A stretch of DNA of 64,000 nt from positions 1,240,001 to 1,304,000 of the forward strand of contig JANEZZ010002677.1 in NCBI GenBank assembly GCA_026122225.1, read 5' to 3'. Below are positions 1 through 45,449 of this stretch, one piece after another (positions within the stretch are counted from its first letter, which is position 1; every line of letters begins with the position of its first letter). Position numbers and translations under genes: made by a program. The stretch comes from Heloderma charlesbogerti. Lineage: Eukaryota > Chordata > Lepidosauria > Squamata > Helodermatidae. Below the pieces are notes generated by a model. It was not told where the DNA came from. It saw only the letters and a list, made by a program, of their open reading frames with translations, and did no database searches.

Positions 1-204
1 TATTTACAGATATGCTGGTATTGTCAGGACTGTAGGCTTGTGTATAGACTTTACCATCAATAGTCATAGAAATATAGGAAAATTATAATTAGCTCAGTCC
101 TATCTCTCCACTCTCATTCCTTTCATTCTTTCCTTTTCTGATGTGAGGGGCAGGCTTTTAGTTTTTTGCATTGATGGGGAATTATCTTTAATTCTGCAAG
201 CAGA

Positions 205-300
205 ATATTTATTTTTTTAATTTATTTATTATTGCATTTATATCCCGCCTTTATTCCTCTTGCAAGGAACCCAAGGCGGCTTACATTATCCTCCTCCTCT
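205..300 (-). repeat. L2-type LINE 3' tail fragment
   Basis: AT-rich tail followed by TTTATATCCCGCCTTTATTC and CCAAGGCGGCTTACAT, the common reverse-oriented 3' terminus of reptilian L2-type elements. Comparable degenerate tails occur near 1750-1810, 4560-4720, 5950-6050, 19570-19690 and 58540-58615. Confidence 0.6.
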
Positions 301-1104
301 CCATTTAGTCAATCAAAGGACAAGAAAGTATAGATGTTTGCACTATTTTGGTCATTTATATTATGCAATTTCTGGGATGTTTTATACTGCTAAGAAATAT
401 TTGTAAGCAACATTTTTATTAAAGGTGTAAGATCCTAAAAGTAATGGCCATAATCCTGTACAAAGTTAGGCATGTTTAAGTTCTTTTCATTGGTCCATTG
501 TTCTTCTCTGGAATGCTTTGTCAGTGGGAGGTGCTTTGCCTTCAGCCCTACCTGCTAGTGGAATGCCAACCCAAGAGCTTCTCTGAAATGGAATTCAACC
601 TTCAGGCTGAAAGAGGTTCAGCACCCCTGCTATAGAGAGTATTGGTGGCCACCCTTCATCAAGGGTTAGAGGCTCCTGCCAGAAGTCTCTTAGGGCTCAT
701 GTTTTATAGAAACAGTCATATACAGATGCAGACAAGCAGAGACCCCAGCAATGAGCCTATAACATAGGCATACTGTTCTGAAGAACAAAAGTTGAGGGAA
801 ATTCTAGTGGATAAATGAGAGATGCAAAAAAGTGCTAAACTGATCATATTTATACTCTGCTAGTGGAATTCCACTCTATTACAGTTAAAACTTTAATCAA
901 AGCAGTATGTACCACATAGGCATTTCCTTCTGCTTAGAATTAGACAGAAAAGAGTGCCTTCACCTTAGGAGAACAGTGTTTGTTACAGTTAACTGCCTAT
1001 CTAAGAGGTCCATGTTACAAAAAGTTGTGTATGCAACTCATAATTAGCTGAAGTTTTTGTGTAGGTTAATTGTGACATGAGAGTTCAAAGTTTCATCTCA
1101 GAAA

Positions 1105-1215
1105 AAAATCCAAATGCGACAGTAAAGTAATACCTTTATTAGTATCAACCAAAATGCCACAAAGTTATGAGCAAGCTTTTGAGTTCTCCAGAACTCTTCT
1201 TCAAGCTGGATGTTA
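1105..1215. repeat. Interspersed repeat ending in AACTCTTCTTCAAGC (family copy 1)
   Basis: It contains ACCTTTATTAGTATCAACC and AAGCTTTTGAGTTCTCCAGA. The same order of motifs recurs at 23030-23160 and 48850-48960, so this is a dispersed family. I cannot name it with certainty. Confidence 0.55.
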
Positions 1216-1403
1216 AACCAAACAAAAGAGGCATGATGTTAAGGCCCTAAAAGCTGTAGTTAGTAATAGTTGTAAGATGGAGTGCAGGAGGAGTTGTGCA
1301 GACTTGATTAGTTTCTTCCAGAGCTAAACAGATTTTAGGTTGCATAAAATGCTACGGAGACAAAAAAGCAAGAATGGCTATTCCTATATGTATGTGTCTA
1401 TGT

Positions 1404-1427
1404 AGAGAGAGAGAGAGAGAGAGAGAG
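1404..1427. repeat. (GA)n microsatellite
   Basis: Uninterrupted GA dinucleotides just upstream of the acceptor of the first FAM193A exon in the window. Its position 44 bp before the exon leaves little room for a usual branch-point region. Confidence 0.9.
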
Positions 1428-1470
1428 CAACACACACAATTTAACTAGTTTATGTTTCTTCTGTTTGAAG

Positions 1471-35900
<34,430 letters not shown>

Positions 35901-36920
35901 AGGACACAATATGAAGTATGAATGACTAACTTCACTTTCCCCTGTGCTGAGAACTGCTTTGACCTTGAAACAATTTCGTTAGCAGTGCTGTGTGGATCTT
36001 CACTGATAATTTAGCCTTTTCCCTGATTATTCTGGAAGACTGAAAAATTGCTGCTTTCTCCTTACATTTGTTAGTTTTTGTGATTGGAGTCTGTGAATGG
36101 GACTTACCTGATTGTAGCCTGCCACTGTTGGAATTGGAACAATAGCATGTTTTGGGGGGAAACCTTGGCCTCAAAGATTTTAAGCACTTGCATTGAAACA
36201 AAATTCCTAGTTCGCCTCAGCTGCCGTGGCTTTTGCCATTTTGCTGTGACTTGTCCTTTATACAGAGCAATGGATCCATCCAACTCTGCTCTTTTCTGCT
36301 ATTATAGACTTCTCTGAACAAAGTGTCATGGAAAAATTAACCTTCCGGGACAAGCATTTACTTTTGTTTTTCACAATCTAGTGTTAAGAATGTATAAGTT
36401 AAGCTATTTGTGTTTTGATCCCTGATTTATAGTCAGCTTGTGTAAATAATACTTGCAGAAGGAAGTTTACCAAACAAGAGTACTCGCATATCTAATCAGT
36501 AAAATTGTGTAACTGTATTAACACTGAAGACTACTTGACTAATTTTTAACATATTGTTAAGTGATATTAAAATCATGCCTTTCTTGTTGAAAGATGGAAT
36601 ACATTAGTAATCACCAAAAAATCCTGTTCTGTTTTGTTTGCTGCCATAATGGAAGGTGATGGGAAGCCAGGGTCTAGAATGTATTGTGGATGAGACCATA
36701 TGTAGATGATTAGTATATTTTGTCTTATGTGTTTGTGAAAGTGCCTTACGTAAACCTTTTTTGAAGGGTGAGATAAGAATCCAAAATAGAATAGAATATG
36801 CAAAATAAATCCTGTGGAAAGCAATTACCTGGTATGATTGGGCTATTAGGTGGCAACTGCTGCACATTGGTAGCAGTTCAGAATGTAACAGGTAGAATAA
36901 ATTAATTCAGAAGGAAAAGA
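35901..36920 (+). other. FAM193A: FAM193A 3' UTR with candidate poly(A) signals
   Basis: AT-rich, repeat-poor sequence follows the stop codon. AATAAA hexamers occur at 36804-36809 and 36896-36901; either could direct cleavage. The short minus-strand open frames here show no protein-like signal. Confidence 0.6.
36804..36809 (+). terminator. Candidate polyadenylation signal AATAAA of FAM193A
   Basis: Canonical hexamer about 900 bp past the FAM193A stop codon. A second AATAAA lies at 36896-36901. Which one is used cannot be seen from sequence alone. Confidence 0.45.
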
Positions 36921-37900
36921 TGAAATTAATGTAATATCTCAATTTATATTCTAAGTACCATTGTGATCCCATCCCTGACATGCCCATTTAGTAGTATATA
37001 ATTGTTCTCCAATCCCTGGGTGCAGGTGGAGCACAACACCAAGCTAGTAGAGGAGCAACAACTTTGTGCAGAGAGGAAACTCCCCTGGGAAAATTCTTTC
37101 ACTACCAGGACTTCACCAGTACTGTGGAGGAAACTGGGTTGAATTGGAGTGTGGCAGGGGAGGAATGGAAGTAAGTCAGAATCTTGTCCTCACTCAGAAG
37201 TTGCTCCTGCCCCCAACAATGGTGTAATGTTCCCCCTGCAAAAGAGGTGGTATAAGTTAAAATATTCTTATGGAGTCAGTGAACCTCGGAAACAAACCTC
37301 CCCATAATGAGAAGTTGGGATTCTTTGTAGTCATCTGCAGTACAAGACCAAGAGTATGAAAGACCTAGCCAGGTAACTCTGTTCTCATCAAGACATGCAA
37401 CATAGGACCTTGTCACTCTGCCCCCACTTCTAGAGAATTAGGAGCACTCCAGTGGAAACTAGTGATGAGACACTTTGTGCAAACAACAGACCCTTCTCAG
37501 CGAGGGAGAATGCAAAGAATAAAGGGCGAATTAATAGTAGCACCATTCTTTCAGATCCCCTTTACAGATCCCCTCTCCAGGATTTCAACAAGGAACATCC
37601 ACCAGGAATTTCAATTTCACTTGTGCAACTGGGGCTGCAAGGACAAAGCTCCTAACACAGGGAAGCAAGGGAGAAGGAGCTCATGCACCAAAATCTGATA
37701 CCTGCACTTCCTCCATTCTTCTCGTGAGATAGGTATTCTGTATGTTCTGTTAAAATGGAAAGAACCAAGCTATCCAGCGAATGACTGGAACATAACATAA
37801 GGTAGGGAAGCAGCACTTGACACACTTTCTCCTCAAAGATTGGTAGGAATACACTAAAAAGAAACCTGTACTTTTAAAAGAAATTCAAAATTTCAGGTTA
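36921..37900. other. Intergenic stretch with no recognised feature
   Basis: No exon-like, RNA-like or repeat structure was found between the FAM193A 3' UTR and the MITE at 37902. Confidence 0.4.
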
Positions 37901-37901
37901 G

Positions 37902-38102
37902 ATCCAGACAAAGGCACACATAACAGGGCTGGCAGGAGCTGACCCCCCTCCCCCTGCTCCAGCAGCAGCCAACTCCCTGCGCCACAGTCCACCCAATTCA
38001 GCAGAGTCCCCCAACTCTAGGGGGAGCCTTAGCAAGGGGCTGCCTTGGGGGAAGAGGGCGAGTCTGCTTCTGCCAGCCCTGTTATGGGTGTCTTTCTCTG
38101 GA
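37902..38102. mobile_element. MITE with long inverted ends
   Basis: ATCCAGACAAAGGCACACAT then AACAGGGCTGGCAG at the left is mirrored by CTGCCAGCCCTGTTATGGGT then GTCTTTCTCTGGAT at the right, about 34 bp with a few mismatches. The inside is GC-rich. Confidence 0.75.
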
Positions 38103-38199
38103 TGCAATCCTTAGTCTCATTGGCCAGCTGAAGGCCATAGCTGGGAAGGATCATAGTCGTAAAATGAATGCTTGCATTCAGGAGGTAACAGTCCCAGGT

Positions 38200-38420
38200 A
38201 CGATCCACAGTGACTGGGTTCGTGTGTCATAAGAGTGGGTTGTGAGCATGTTTGTGTTAGCATGGCTTATTGTGATGTCCAAACCCTGTGCAGAAGATTC
38301 AGCATGGCTTCTTAACCACACACAAGCCAACCTGAGAACCCATGGCTTGGGATGTTGAGGGTGGCTTGTTCTCAGGGTGACTTATCACGGTGTCTGAACC
38401 AGACAGCATGGCTTGTCAGT
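38200..38420. mobile_element. Fold-back MITE (AACAAGCCACCCT family), degraded copy
   Basis: It contains GGCTTATTGTGATGTCCAAA and its approximate inverse near TTATCACGGTGTCTGAACC. It is related to the copies at 29.6-30.25 and 49.1 kb. Confidence 0.5.
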
Positions 38421-38955
38421 GGCTTCTTGGCACAGGCTACAGAGCCGGCTGCCAAGAGTGGCAAAAAGCTTGTGCTGTTCCTCGCAGTCTCTCCAGTGCA
38501 GCCTCCAGTGCAGAGACATCAGTGATGCCCGCCCCTCTACCAATATCGACATGGCACTTCAGAATGACTGTAATTCATTTGCAACCTTTTCAAATAATTA
38601 TTTTTCAGTGTTTCAGAAGTATGCAAATAGGTTCATAAAAGTTAATTACTATTATTTTCCCCCCGGTCCTTCACAAGTGCACAGATTCACCTGTCTGCTA
38701 TGTATAGTCTGCAGTAGTACAGTCATCTTGTCAATTTCTTGTAAATTCACAATCATAACTTTATTGTATGTAGCCATAGCCTTTACAGTATTTAAAAATG
38801 TTAAAAAGGAAGAGACCTTTCCAATACAAAACTTTGACTTAAATAAATATTAAAAAAACTCAGCAGAGCTGAGAACAGAACAAAGCTGAGCAAAGAACAG
38901 TCCATGTTTACCATCTGCTAAGAAGGTTAACCACTCATACCTAAACTGATAAAAC

Positions 38956-39503
38956 GTTGTTGTTCAGTCATTCAGTCGTGTCCGACTCTTCGTGACCCCA
39001 TGGACCATAGCACGCCAGGCGTTCCTGTCCTCTGCTCTCTCCCGGAGTGTGCTCAAGTTCATATTCATTGCATTGGTGATGCTATCCAGCCATCTCATCC
39101 TCTGCCGTCCCGTTCTCCTTTTGCCTTCAATCTTTCCCAGCATCAGGGTCTTTTCCAGTGAGTTTTCTCTTCGCATTAGGTGGCCAAAATATTGGAGCTT
39201 CAGCTTCAGTATCTGTCCTTCCAATGAGCACTCAGGGTTGATTTCCTTTAGGATGGACTGATTGGACCTCCTTGCAGTCCAGGGGACTTGTAAGAGTCTT
39301 CTCCAGCACCACAGTTCGAAAGCATCGATTCTTCGGCGCTCAGCCTTCCTTATAGTCCAGCTCTCACAGCCATACGTTGCTACTGGGAAAACCATAGCTT
39401 TGATTAGACGGACCTTTGTCGGCAAGGTGATGTCTCTGCTTCTTACTATGCTGTCTAGGTTTGCCATAGCTTTCCTCCCAAGGAGCAACCAAACTGTTCC
39501 TAC
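38956..39503 (-). mobile_element. BovB (RTE) LINE, 5'-truncated, 174-codon open frame
   Basis: The minus-strand frame 39488-38964 encodes LGRKAMANLDSIVRSRDITL, VRLIKAMVFPVATYGCESWT and LQVPWTARRSNQSILKEINP, ending RAMVHGVTKSRTRLND and stop. This is the BovB ORF2 C-terminus with no disruptions. The 3' end lies at about 38956. BovB is the well-known LINE that moved between squamates and ruminants; its presence supports a squamate source. Confidence 0.94.
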
Positions 39504-40115
39504 TTAAGGAAAAGAATTGGACTTTAAGCAGTCTCAGGAAATCCAGTTTTTCCCTGATAAGCCCCGGAGTGGCTGCTGGATGGCCACAATGTCATGTATC
39601 CCTAATGATCTCAACATGCAGCCAGCTCGGAGTAAATCGCTGGTGGAAACACCCCAAGTCGTGCATCAACAATAACTGTCCTATCCTGACTCGCATCATA
39701 GTCAAAAATCTAATTCCTAAGTGCATGTGGACTGAGGCTTGAATATGTTTTCCATAGAAATAATATAAATCTAGTTTGTTTTGGCACTGCTGACCCCAGC
39801 CACCAGACCTTAATTGCTCAAACCAAAAGAGCTTGGTAATGGAGTGGTTCTCCATTCCATTTAGTTTGCACCAATATCTAAGGTAAGATAAATAAATTCT
39901 CACTGCTATTGATGGAAAATCTAACTCAGCTCTAAGATGGGCTGATGGGGCCCCAGGGGGAAACTACCCAGCCCCATTTCCTGCCTCATAAATTTATTTT
40001 GTAGGACTCCAGCTCATGCTTCACTACTTCTCTCCGGATTTCTGCCCTGTATAGCATTTGGGGTATAATTTTAGCAACAAAGGCCTTAAGAGCAGGATTA
40101 ATTAACTGGCTTCCT

Positions 40116-41133
40116 CTAGTACAGAAAACCTCCTAAACTGCCCAGTAGATTTGGCATACAGTAGCTTAGTAGCATTTTCCATAAGAGTTTCTCATGAAAA
40201 TGCAAACCCAAGTATTTGAACAAGTGGACCTGTTCCAAGGCTTGCCCATTGAGTACCCAGTTAAACTTTGGAGCCCTCTTCCCAAATACCTTGATCTTTG
40301 TTTTGGAGTAGTTAACTGTTAGCTGTTCCCCTTTGCAAAGCTGCCCCAATTTGGCTAGCATCCTTTTAAGGCTGGTTTTATTCAAGGATAGAAGAACCAG
40401 ATCATCCACATAAAGCAACATTGCTATCTTACAGTTAGCTATTGAGGGAGGAAAAAAGGAAGGGGAAGACATTCCAGGAATAAGATAATTAATATACAAA
40501 TTAAATATAAAGGGTGCCAAAATACAACTTTGTTTCACCCCTTGGTTGATGTGGTCAGCTTGAGATGAGGTAGGTACCTTATAAGCCAGTTCTCGCCTGC
40601 AATAAATTGTCTTGATGAAGTAACTGAAAGAGCCAAAGTAATCTTTTATTGATATTTGTCTGGGCCAATTTATACCATAGGCGCTCCCTATCTATTAAAT
40701 CAAAAGCTGAAGAGAAATCTACAAAGGCTGTAAAAATAAACTTGTTTGGGCCCTTTATGGTTCTATAAATTAGGTGATGTAATACATAAGCCTGATCTGT
40801 TGTGCTTCTACCCTTCTTAAAACCTGCTTGTTCATCATGGATAATAGATGGGCTACTGTCCCATTCATGCAAATTATTCACAAAGTATCGCAAATATAGT
40901 TTGGAGGCCATGTCTAGGAGACTAATAGGTCTGTAATTACAGGGATCTGATGTATCACCTTTCTTAAAGATTGTTACGACAATACTAAAGCACCAACCTA
41001 AAGGAAGATCATCGGTTAATATAAGTAAATAATTTGCTAGATCTGGAGACCACCAACAAACATCTAAAACAAAGGCTTCAGGAGGAATCATATCCTCCCC
41101 TGGAGCCTTAACAGAATGAAGAGTCAAAATCAA
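40116..41133 (-). pseudogene. Reverse transcriptase of the long LINE
   Basis: The frame 41133-40579 encodes WCFSIVVTIFKKGDTSDPCN, YRPISLLDMASKLYLRYF and DEQAGFKKGRSTTDQ. After a short break 40538-40116 continues with FNLYINYLIPG, AMLLYVDDLVLLSLN and VNYSKTKIKVFGKRA. The catalytic box is YVDD. One frameshift or short deletion near 40560 separates the halves. Confidence 0.85.
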
Positions 41134-42099
41134 ATCTTCTATTTCAGTAGAGGAGGCAGGCTGTCAATCCAGGAGATTGAGAGATTTCTCATTCATAGCT
41201 GGATGTATATTTATATTGCTTCCAAAAATGCCACTGAAGTGGGAAACCCATGTTTCAAGTGTAATTGGGGGAGAACTCTCAACAAAGGTATGAGAAAACA
41301 CTCCCTGAATCAAATTTCATCATTTAGGACCATTCCCCTCAAGGAGGGCAAGGCCCAAAGACATCCAATTATTGACAGAAAAAAAGGCCCTTTTCCCCTT
41401 CTAAGCAATGTTTTTTAATCTCTCCGTTGTTGTAGCAACAGAGTAGCTTCATCAGTGCCAGTACTCTGCCTTGTTAGTTTATGCAGCTCCTTTTTCTTAG
41501 CCTTACATTCCCTATCAAACCAATACAGTGAGGTCACAGAGATTTTATCAGATAGGGTAGCGGTCAAATAAGGTGTAAGTCCACCAATTAAGTCCTGGTA
41601 AATCTTGCAGATATTCCAGGGTCTTTCAAGGACATCTTGTCGTAGTCTTAACATCTGCCTTATATTAGAATAAATTTGCAAGGACCATTTAAGTCTTCTC
41701 TTACCCTATAGATAGCCTGGCATTTTTAGATCTGTCAGCACCCCAAATTGTATTTCCTGTAATTTAAGATTCAAGCTAAGGGGAAGATGGACACTTTCCA
41801 GTCTGCCTTCTACTGTCAGACTGCACATATGGAATAACAGAAGATGACCCCAACTGCACTGGCCCCCTTATCATTTATGTACATATGGTCTAAATAAATA
41901 CCATGAAAACACACGAGCTGAAATTTCAAAATTAAAGAAAAAAGAGCTTGGCCATACTTATTGTCTTATTCTTTGAGATATGGGGAATACTTACTTTTCC
42001 AAGTAAAGAATAATCACTGCCCATCCTGGCATTAAAGTCTACACAGATTTTGAAAAAAGATTATTAGGGTAGTCTGTTAGAAGGCTGTCAAACAAAGTC

Positions 42100-42586
42100 A
42101 TCTAGTTTGCTGCAGGCGTCTGCTGCAAAGCCAGAGGGTTTGGGGGAAAATAGACATTTACACAAATTAGGACCCTCAGCTTACAGCCTTGAATGATTAA
42201 GACCTGCCAATAATTGGGGCTACCCCAGCAACCTCTATTCCATCCACCTCTAAAGTGGAGGAAATCAAGATAGCCAAGCCTCTGCTGCCACAACCTACAG
42301 AAAAGGTTTTCGGGGCAGGTTGTTCCCATGTCCTGAATCCTTGTAAGTTTAAAGAGTTTTTCTCCAGGAGCCAAGTCTTTTGTAGACAAACAATATCAAA
42401 GGTATGAAGATAGTGGGTAAAATCCAAATCCACCAATTTATTTCTCCATCCCGTGATGTTCCATGATAGGAGATTTAAAGACTGACTTTGTCTTTCTCTC
42501 ACCGATATCCAGTCCTTAGCAGGACCTACCAAGGAGGCATCTTTATTATCCAAATGCTGGTCATAATCAGGCTCCACCAGCTGCAC
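42100..42586 (-). pseudogene. Endonuclease domain of the long LINE (partial)
   Basis: 42586-42197 encodes LNLLSWNITGWRNKL and THYLHTFDIVCLQKTWLLEK, the start of an APE-type endonuclease (NITGW, then CLQ-TW where most families have CLQETW). A frameshift moves to the overlapping frame ending 42102, which carries LRVLICVNVYFPP. Confidence 0.78.
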
Positions 42587-42627
42587 AGGGAGTCTGGGTT
42601 GGTCAGAAACTAATTGCCAGGGACTAT

Positions 42628-42959
42628 GGCCGTGGTGGCTTAGTGGTTAAGACGCTGAACTGCAGACTGGAAGGTCGACAGGACAGCAGTTCGAGACCCA
42701 AGTGCTGCGTGACGGAGTGAGCTCCCGTCTTCAGTCCCAGCTTCTGCCAACTTAGCAGTTCGAAAGCAAGAAATTGCAAGTAGATAAATAGGTACCGCTT
42801 CGGCGGAAAAGGTAACAGCGTTCCGTGCACCTCGGTGTTCAGTCATGCCGGCCACATGACCACGGAAGCGTCTTTGGACAGTGCTGGCTCTTCGGCTTAG
42901 AAACAGGCATGAGCACCGCACCCTAGAGTCGGACACGACTGGTTGGGGCCACCTTTTTT
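42628..42959 (+). mobile_element. Sauria-type tRNA-derived SINE
   Basis: The head looks like a tRNA: an A box TGGCTTAGTGG at 42636-42646 and a B box AGTTCGAGACC at 42688-42698. The 3' part reads GAGCACCGCACCCTAGAGTC then GGACACGACTGGTTGGGGCC, resembling the BovB tail used by squamate SINEs for mobilisation, and ends in a T-run. A possible short duplication TATGGC lies at both edges. It is inserted in the long LINE. Confidence 0.9.
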
Positions 42960-43273
42960 TTATGGCTACTAAGGGTCTTATTGCCAGACGTGGGTGATGT
43001 ATTCCCTGAATATGAGTATGAATATGGCCCAGTATTCCCTGGGCTGTATGACTTGGGTTTTAGGTTTAGTCACACTATTTAATGGCAGCCTGATAGAGAT
43101 ATTATTAGGGAGAGACTCTTTTTGTCACTCCAGTGTAGATGGCTTCACTCCTCTGACAGGGCTCTGTGGGCCAGGAGTCACCTTTGCATTTTGCAGGGAG
43201 TGGCCTGTGTTTGTATATTCACCCTTCTGACAACATAGGTCATTCATCTTGTCTGATGATGAGCCCTTATCTT

Positions 43274-44254
43274 TTATTTGATTGTAGTTGTTGTTGTTTT
43301 TTTGCCTGTCTCACTACTGCCCCCCATCTCTTCCTTCAGCCTGTTAACATTTGAGATTACTGGGCCTGCAGTATTTATCAAATGTCCAACAAAGTCAGTA
43401 TTCCTCTCTGGAGAACCCATTTCCTCTTCTTCTAGGAATTGCATGTCTTGCCAGCTGGTAGGCATTATTCCCGCAGGATTATCACTGGAAGGTGTAAGGG
43501 CTAACTTCCTCCTGATGCAACTTTGTTCACTTTTATTTACTGGTAGATTAATCTGTGCAAATACACACCCTCCCCTGGACACTTCAAGAATTCCCTCTGT
43601 GGTATCAGGTTCAATTAAATTTGTAAGGCCACAAGCCTTCCTCTCTCGTGTATTTTTTGGGTATAAAGAATGGGAGAGCCCTAATGCCAGAGGCGGTGCC
43701 AGATTCTCAGATAGTCTTGAGATTAAAATACCACTCTCAACAAAAGCATCTCTGCAGTCATAAACAACTCTGGCCTTGCCCCACTCACTAAAGATGTCCA
43801 CTGCACGTGCATAAGTAAAATTATAGCAGAAATATTTTACATGGGCAATAGCCGTTGTGGTAGACAGGCCCGGGAGAATTGCATCCAAGATTATCAGCAA
43901 GTGCCATTTGCACTCATGCTGAGTTAAAAGGCCCTCGGGCTTAGAATAATTCTCTAGAACCAGCTTTTGGTGGTTCAGTACTAAATTCCAGTTGAAATCT
44001 TTTGCACTCTTCAACTGATCCAGTTTCCTTCTCGGTAAAGCTAGTGTCCAAGGGTCCTGCATATCAGGCACTTGGGCCTGATCCTGTGCTGATGTAAGTG
44101 AGGCAAGCTGTAGGGGGAGGCCAAATATATTTTCAAGTTGGTGTTTAACAGTGTCACCACTGAGTTCCTCGTTCTCAGTTTCCTTCTTAACTTTTGGACT
44201 TGCTTTCTGCTTAAGACTTTTGTCAATCAGTTTAACGAGTTTCTCAAACTCCAT
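43274..44254 (-). CDS. ORF1-like open frame of the long LINE (326 codons)
   Basis: An undamaged frame starts MEFEKLVKLIDKSLKQKASP and runs to a Thr/Lys tail. It contains DFNWNLVLNHQKLVLENYSK and AIAHVKYFCYNFTYARAV, but I see no zinc knuckle or RRM motif and no match to a host family. Upstream broken frames to 44948 include FIMMIEGLEHIKSFLSECNN, which could form a coiled coil, so the original ORF1 was probably longer. Position before the endonuclease makes ORF1 the best reading. It is unlikely to be a host gene: no introns, and the same orientation as the LINE. Confidence 0.6.
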   Translation of the reverse strand: MEFEKLVKLIDKSLKQKASPKVKKETENEELSGDTVKHQLENIFGLPLQLASLTSAQDQAQVPDMQDPWTLALPRRKLDQLKSAKDFNWNLVLNHQKLVLENYSKPEGLLTQHECKWHLLIILDAILPGLSTTTAIAHVKYFCYNFTYARAVDIFSEWGKARVVYDCRDAFVESGILISRLSENLAPPLALGLSHSLYPKNTRERKACGLTNLIEPDTTEGILEVSRGGCVFAQINLPVNKSEQSCIRRKLALTPSSDNPAGIMPTSWQDMQFLEEEEMGSPERNTDFVGHLINTAGPVISNVNRLKEEMGGSSETGKKTTTTTIK

Positions 44255-45346
44255 TTTCTTGTATCACATGGTCTTTGCATTTTTAACATTATTACTCTTC
44301 TTTACATTACTACCCCCTTTCTTCTTAGCCACTCTCCTGCTCACCTTCCTTTTCTGAACAGTGGGGTTGTTTATTTGTGCCCCAATTTTGCTTGGCTCCA
44401 TTCCCAAGCCTGCTCCTCCAAGCTAAGAACCATCTTTTTGATGTAGTTCAACCAGTGTGGTTAGGAGGTTGTTGCATTCCGACAGAAAGGATTTGATATG
44501 TTCAAGACCTTCAATCATCATAATGAACCAGCCTGCAACTGGTACTTTTAAAACATTGTCCCCATTTGTTACCTCCTGCTGGTTGGAGGACTTGTTTTTG
44601 TTTTCATTGCCATTACTACAGGCCAGCTCCCCAACTTAACATCAGCTCCTTTAATGGACTATCCTGTATAGGTAGCAACGTTAACCCTGAGGGTGCCAGC
44701 ACTTGTGCGAGGTTCACAGAGGATACATCCTCATTTGCATCATGAACATTGCCTTTAAGATCCAGGGTCCAATCTAAGACGGAATTTGAGGAGTTTGGGG
44801 AGTGTATGATCATATTATTAACCTCCTCTTCTACTACTTTGGTTGTAATGAATTGTGTGTGCTTTTGGCTTTTTTGTTTATTTAAAGGGATATTCCCTGT
44901 GGTGGGAGTGATACCTAGTGCCTGGTAACCCCTTCTAGTAAGTACCATTTCGTTACAGAGATTTCCAGCATTGATTTAAAAAATGGCTATAAAAAGGTTA
45001 TTAAAATAGTTATAAAGACAGTTATAAATCCCCAGGAGGCCATTAAAATGAGTACTCATGGCTTGACAAAATTTATATCTTAAAGTTTGCTTAGTTCAGT
45101 TTGCTCAGCTCAATTTTGCTAGTGTCATCCAATTTACTTTCCGCTGCGAGAATTCCATATTAACTTATCTCCCTTTTTGCTGTTGGGTCCTCTGAAAAAC
45201 ACCTCCTCTGCCTAATTGTAGCTTGTATCTGATGTAACAGAAGGGCAAAACTAGTGCTGCAAAAGTGTTCTTCGAAGCTAAAAGCTGAGTAAATGACTAT
45301 ATTTTGCGGAGCTCAAACACTTCTGCTCAGGCCGCCATCTTGGTCA

Positions 45347-45420
45347 GTAAATTGCCTGCTCCACTTCAGCGCTTTCAGAGTTCGTTGTCAAGGGAAGCCC
45401 CGAAGTGGAGTAGGCAATTC
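45347..45420. repeat. Short inverted repeat next to the LINE 5' end
   Basis: AATTGCCTGCTCCACTTC and GAAGTGGAGTAGGCAATT are exact inverses apart from one base, separated by about 37 bp. Confidence 0.7.
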
Positions 45421-45449
45421 ACAAGGAAATTGACACAGCAACTGTACTA

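Larger units (their letters stand above)
39505..45345 (-). mobile_element. Long two-ORF LINE of uncertain clade, apparently with its 5' end
   Basis: Read on the minus strand: a 5' end at about 45345 (CCAAGATGGCGGCC), an ORF1 region (44948-43274), endonuclease (42586-42100), linker (41681-41415), reverse transcriptase (41133-40116, with LYVDDLVLLS), and a C-terminal region (39903-39592). The RT segments (HDEQAGFKKGRSTTDQAYVL, FVDFSSAFDLIDRERLWYKL) mark a non-LTR element of the Jockey/I-Vingi-like group; I cannot assign the clade firmly. Frameshifts break ORF2. A Sauria SINE at about 42628-42959 lies inside the 5' part of ORF2, upstream of the endonuclease frame. Confidence 0.8.

Noticed and set aside
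38413..38853. 146-codon + strand open frame
   Set aside because: Starts in a degraded MITE and has no recognisable domain or splice context.
42636..42698. Possible tRNA gene from A and B boxes
   Set aside because: The downstream sequence continues as a SINE body with a BovB-like tail. No cloverleaf 3' half is present.
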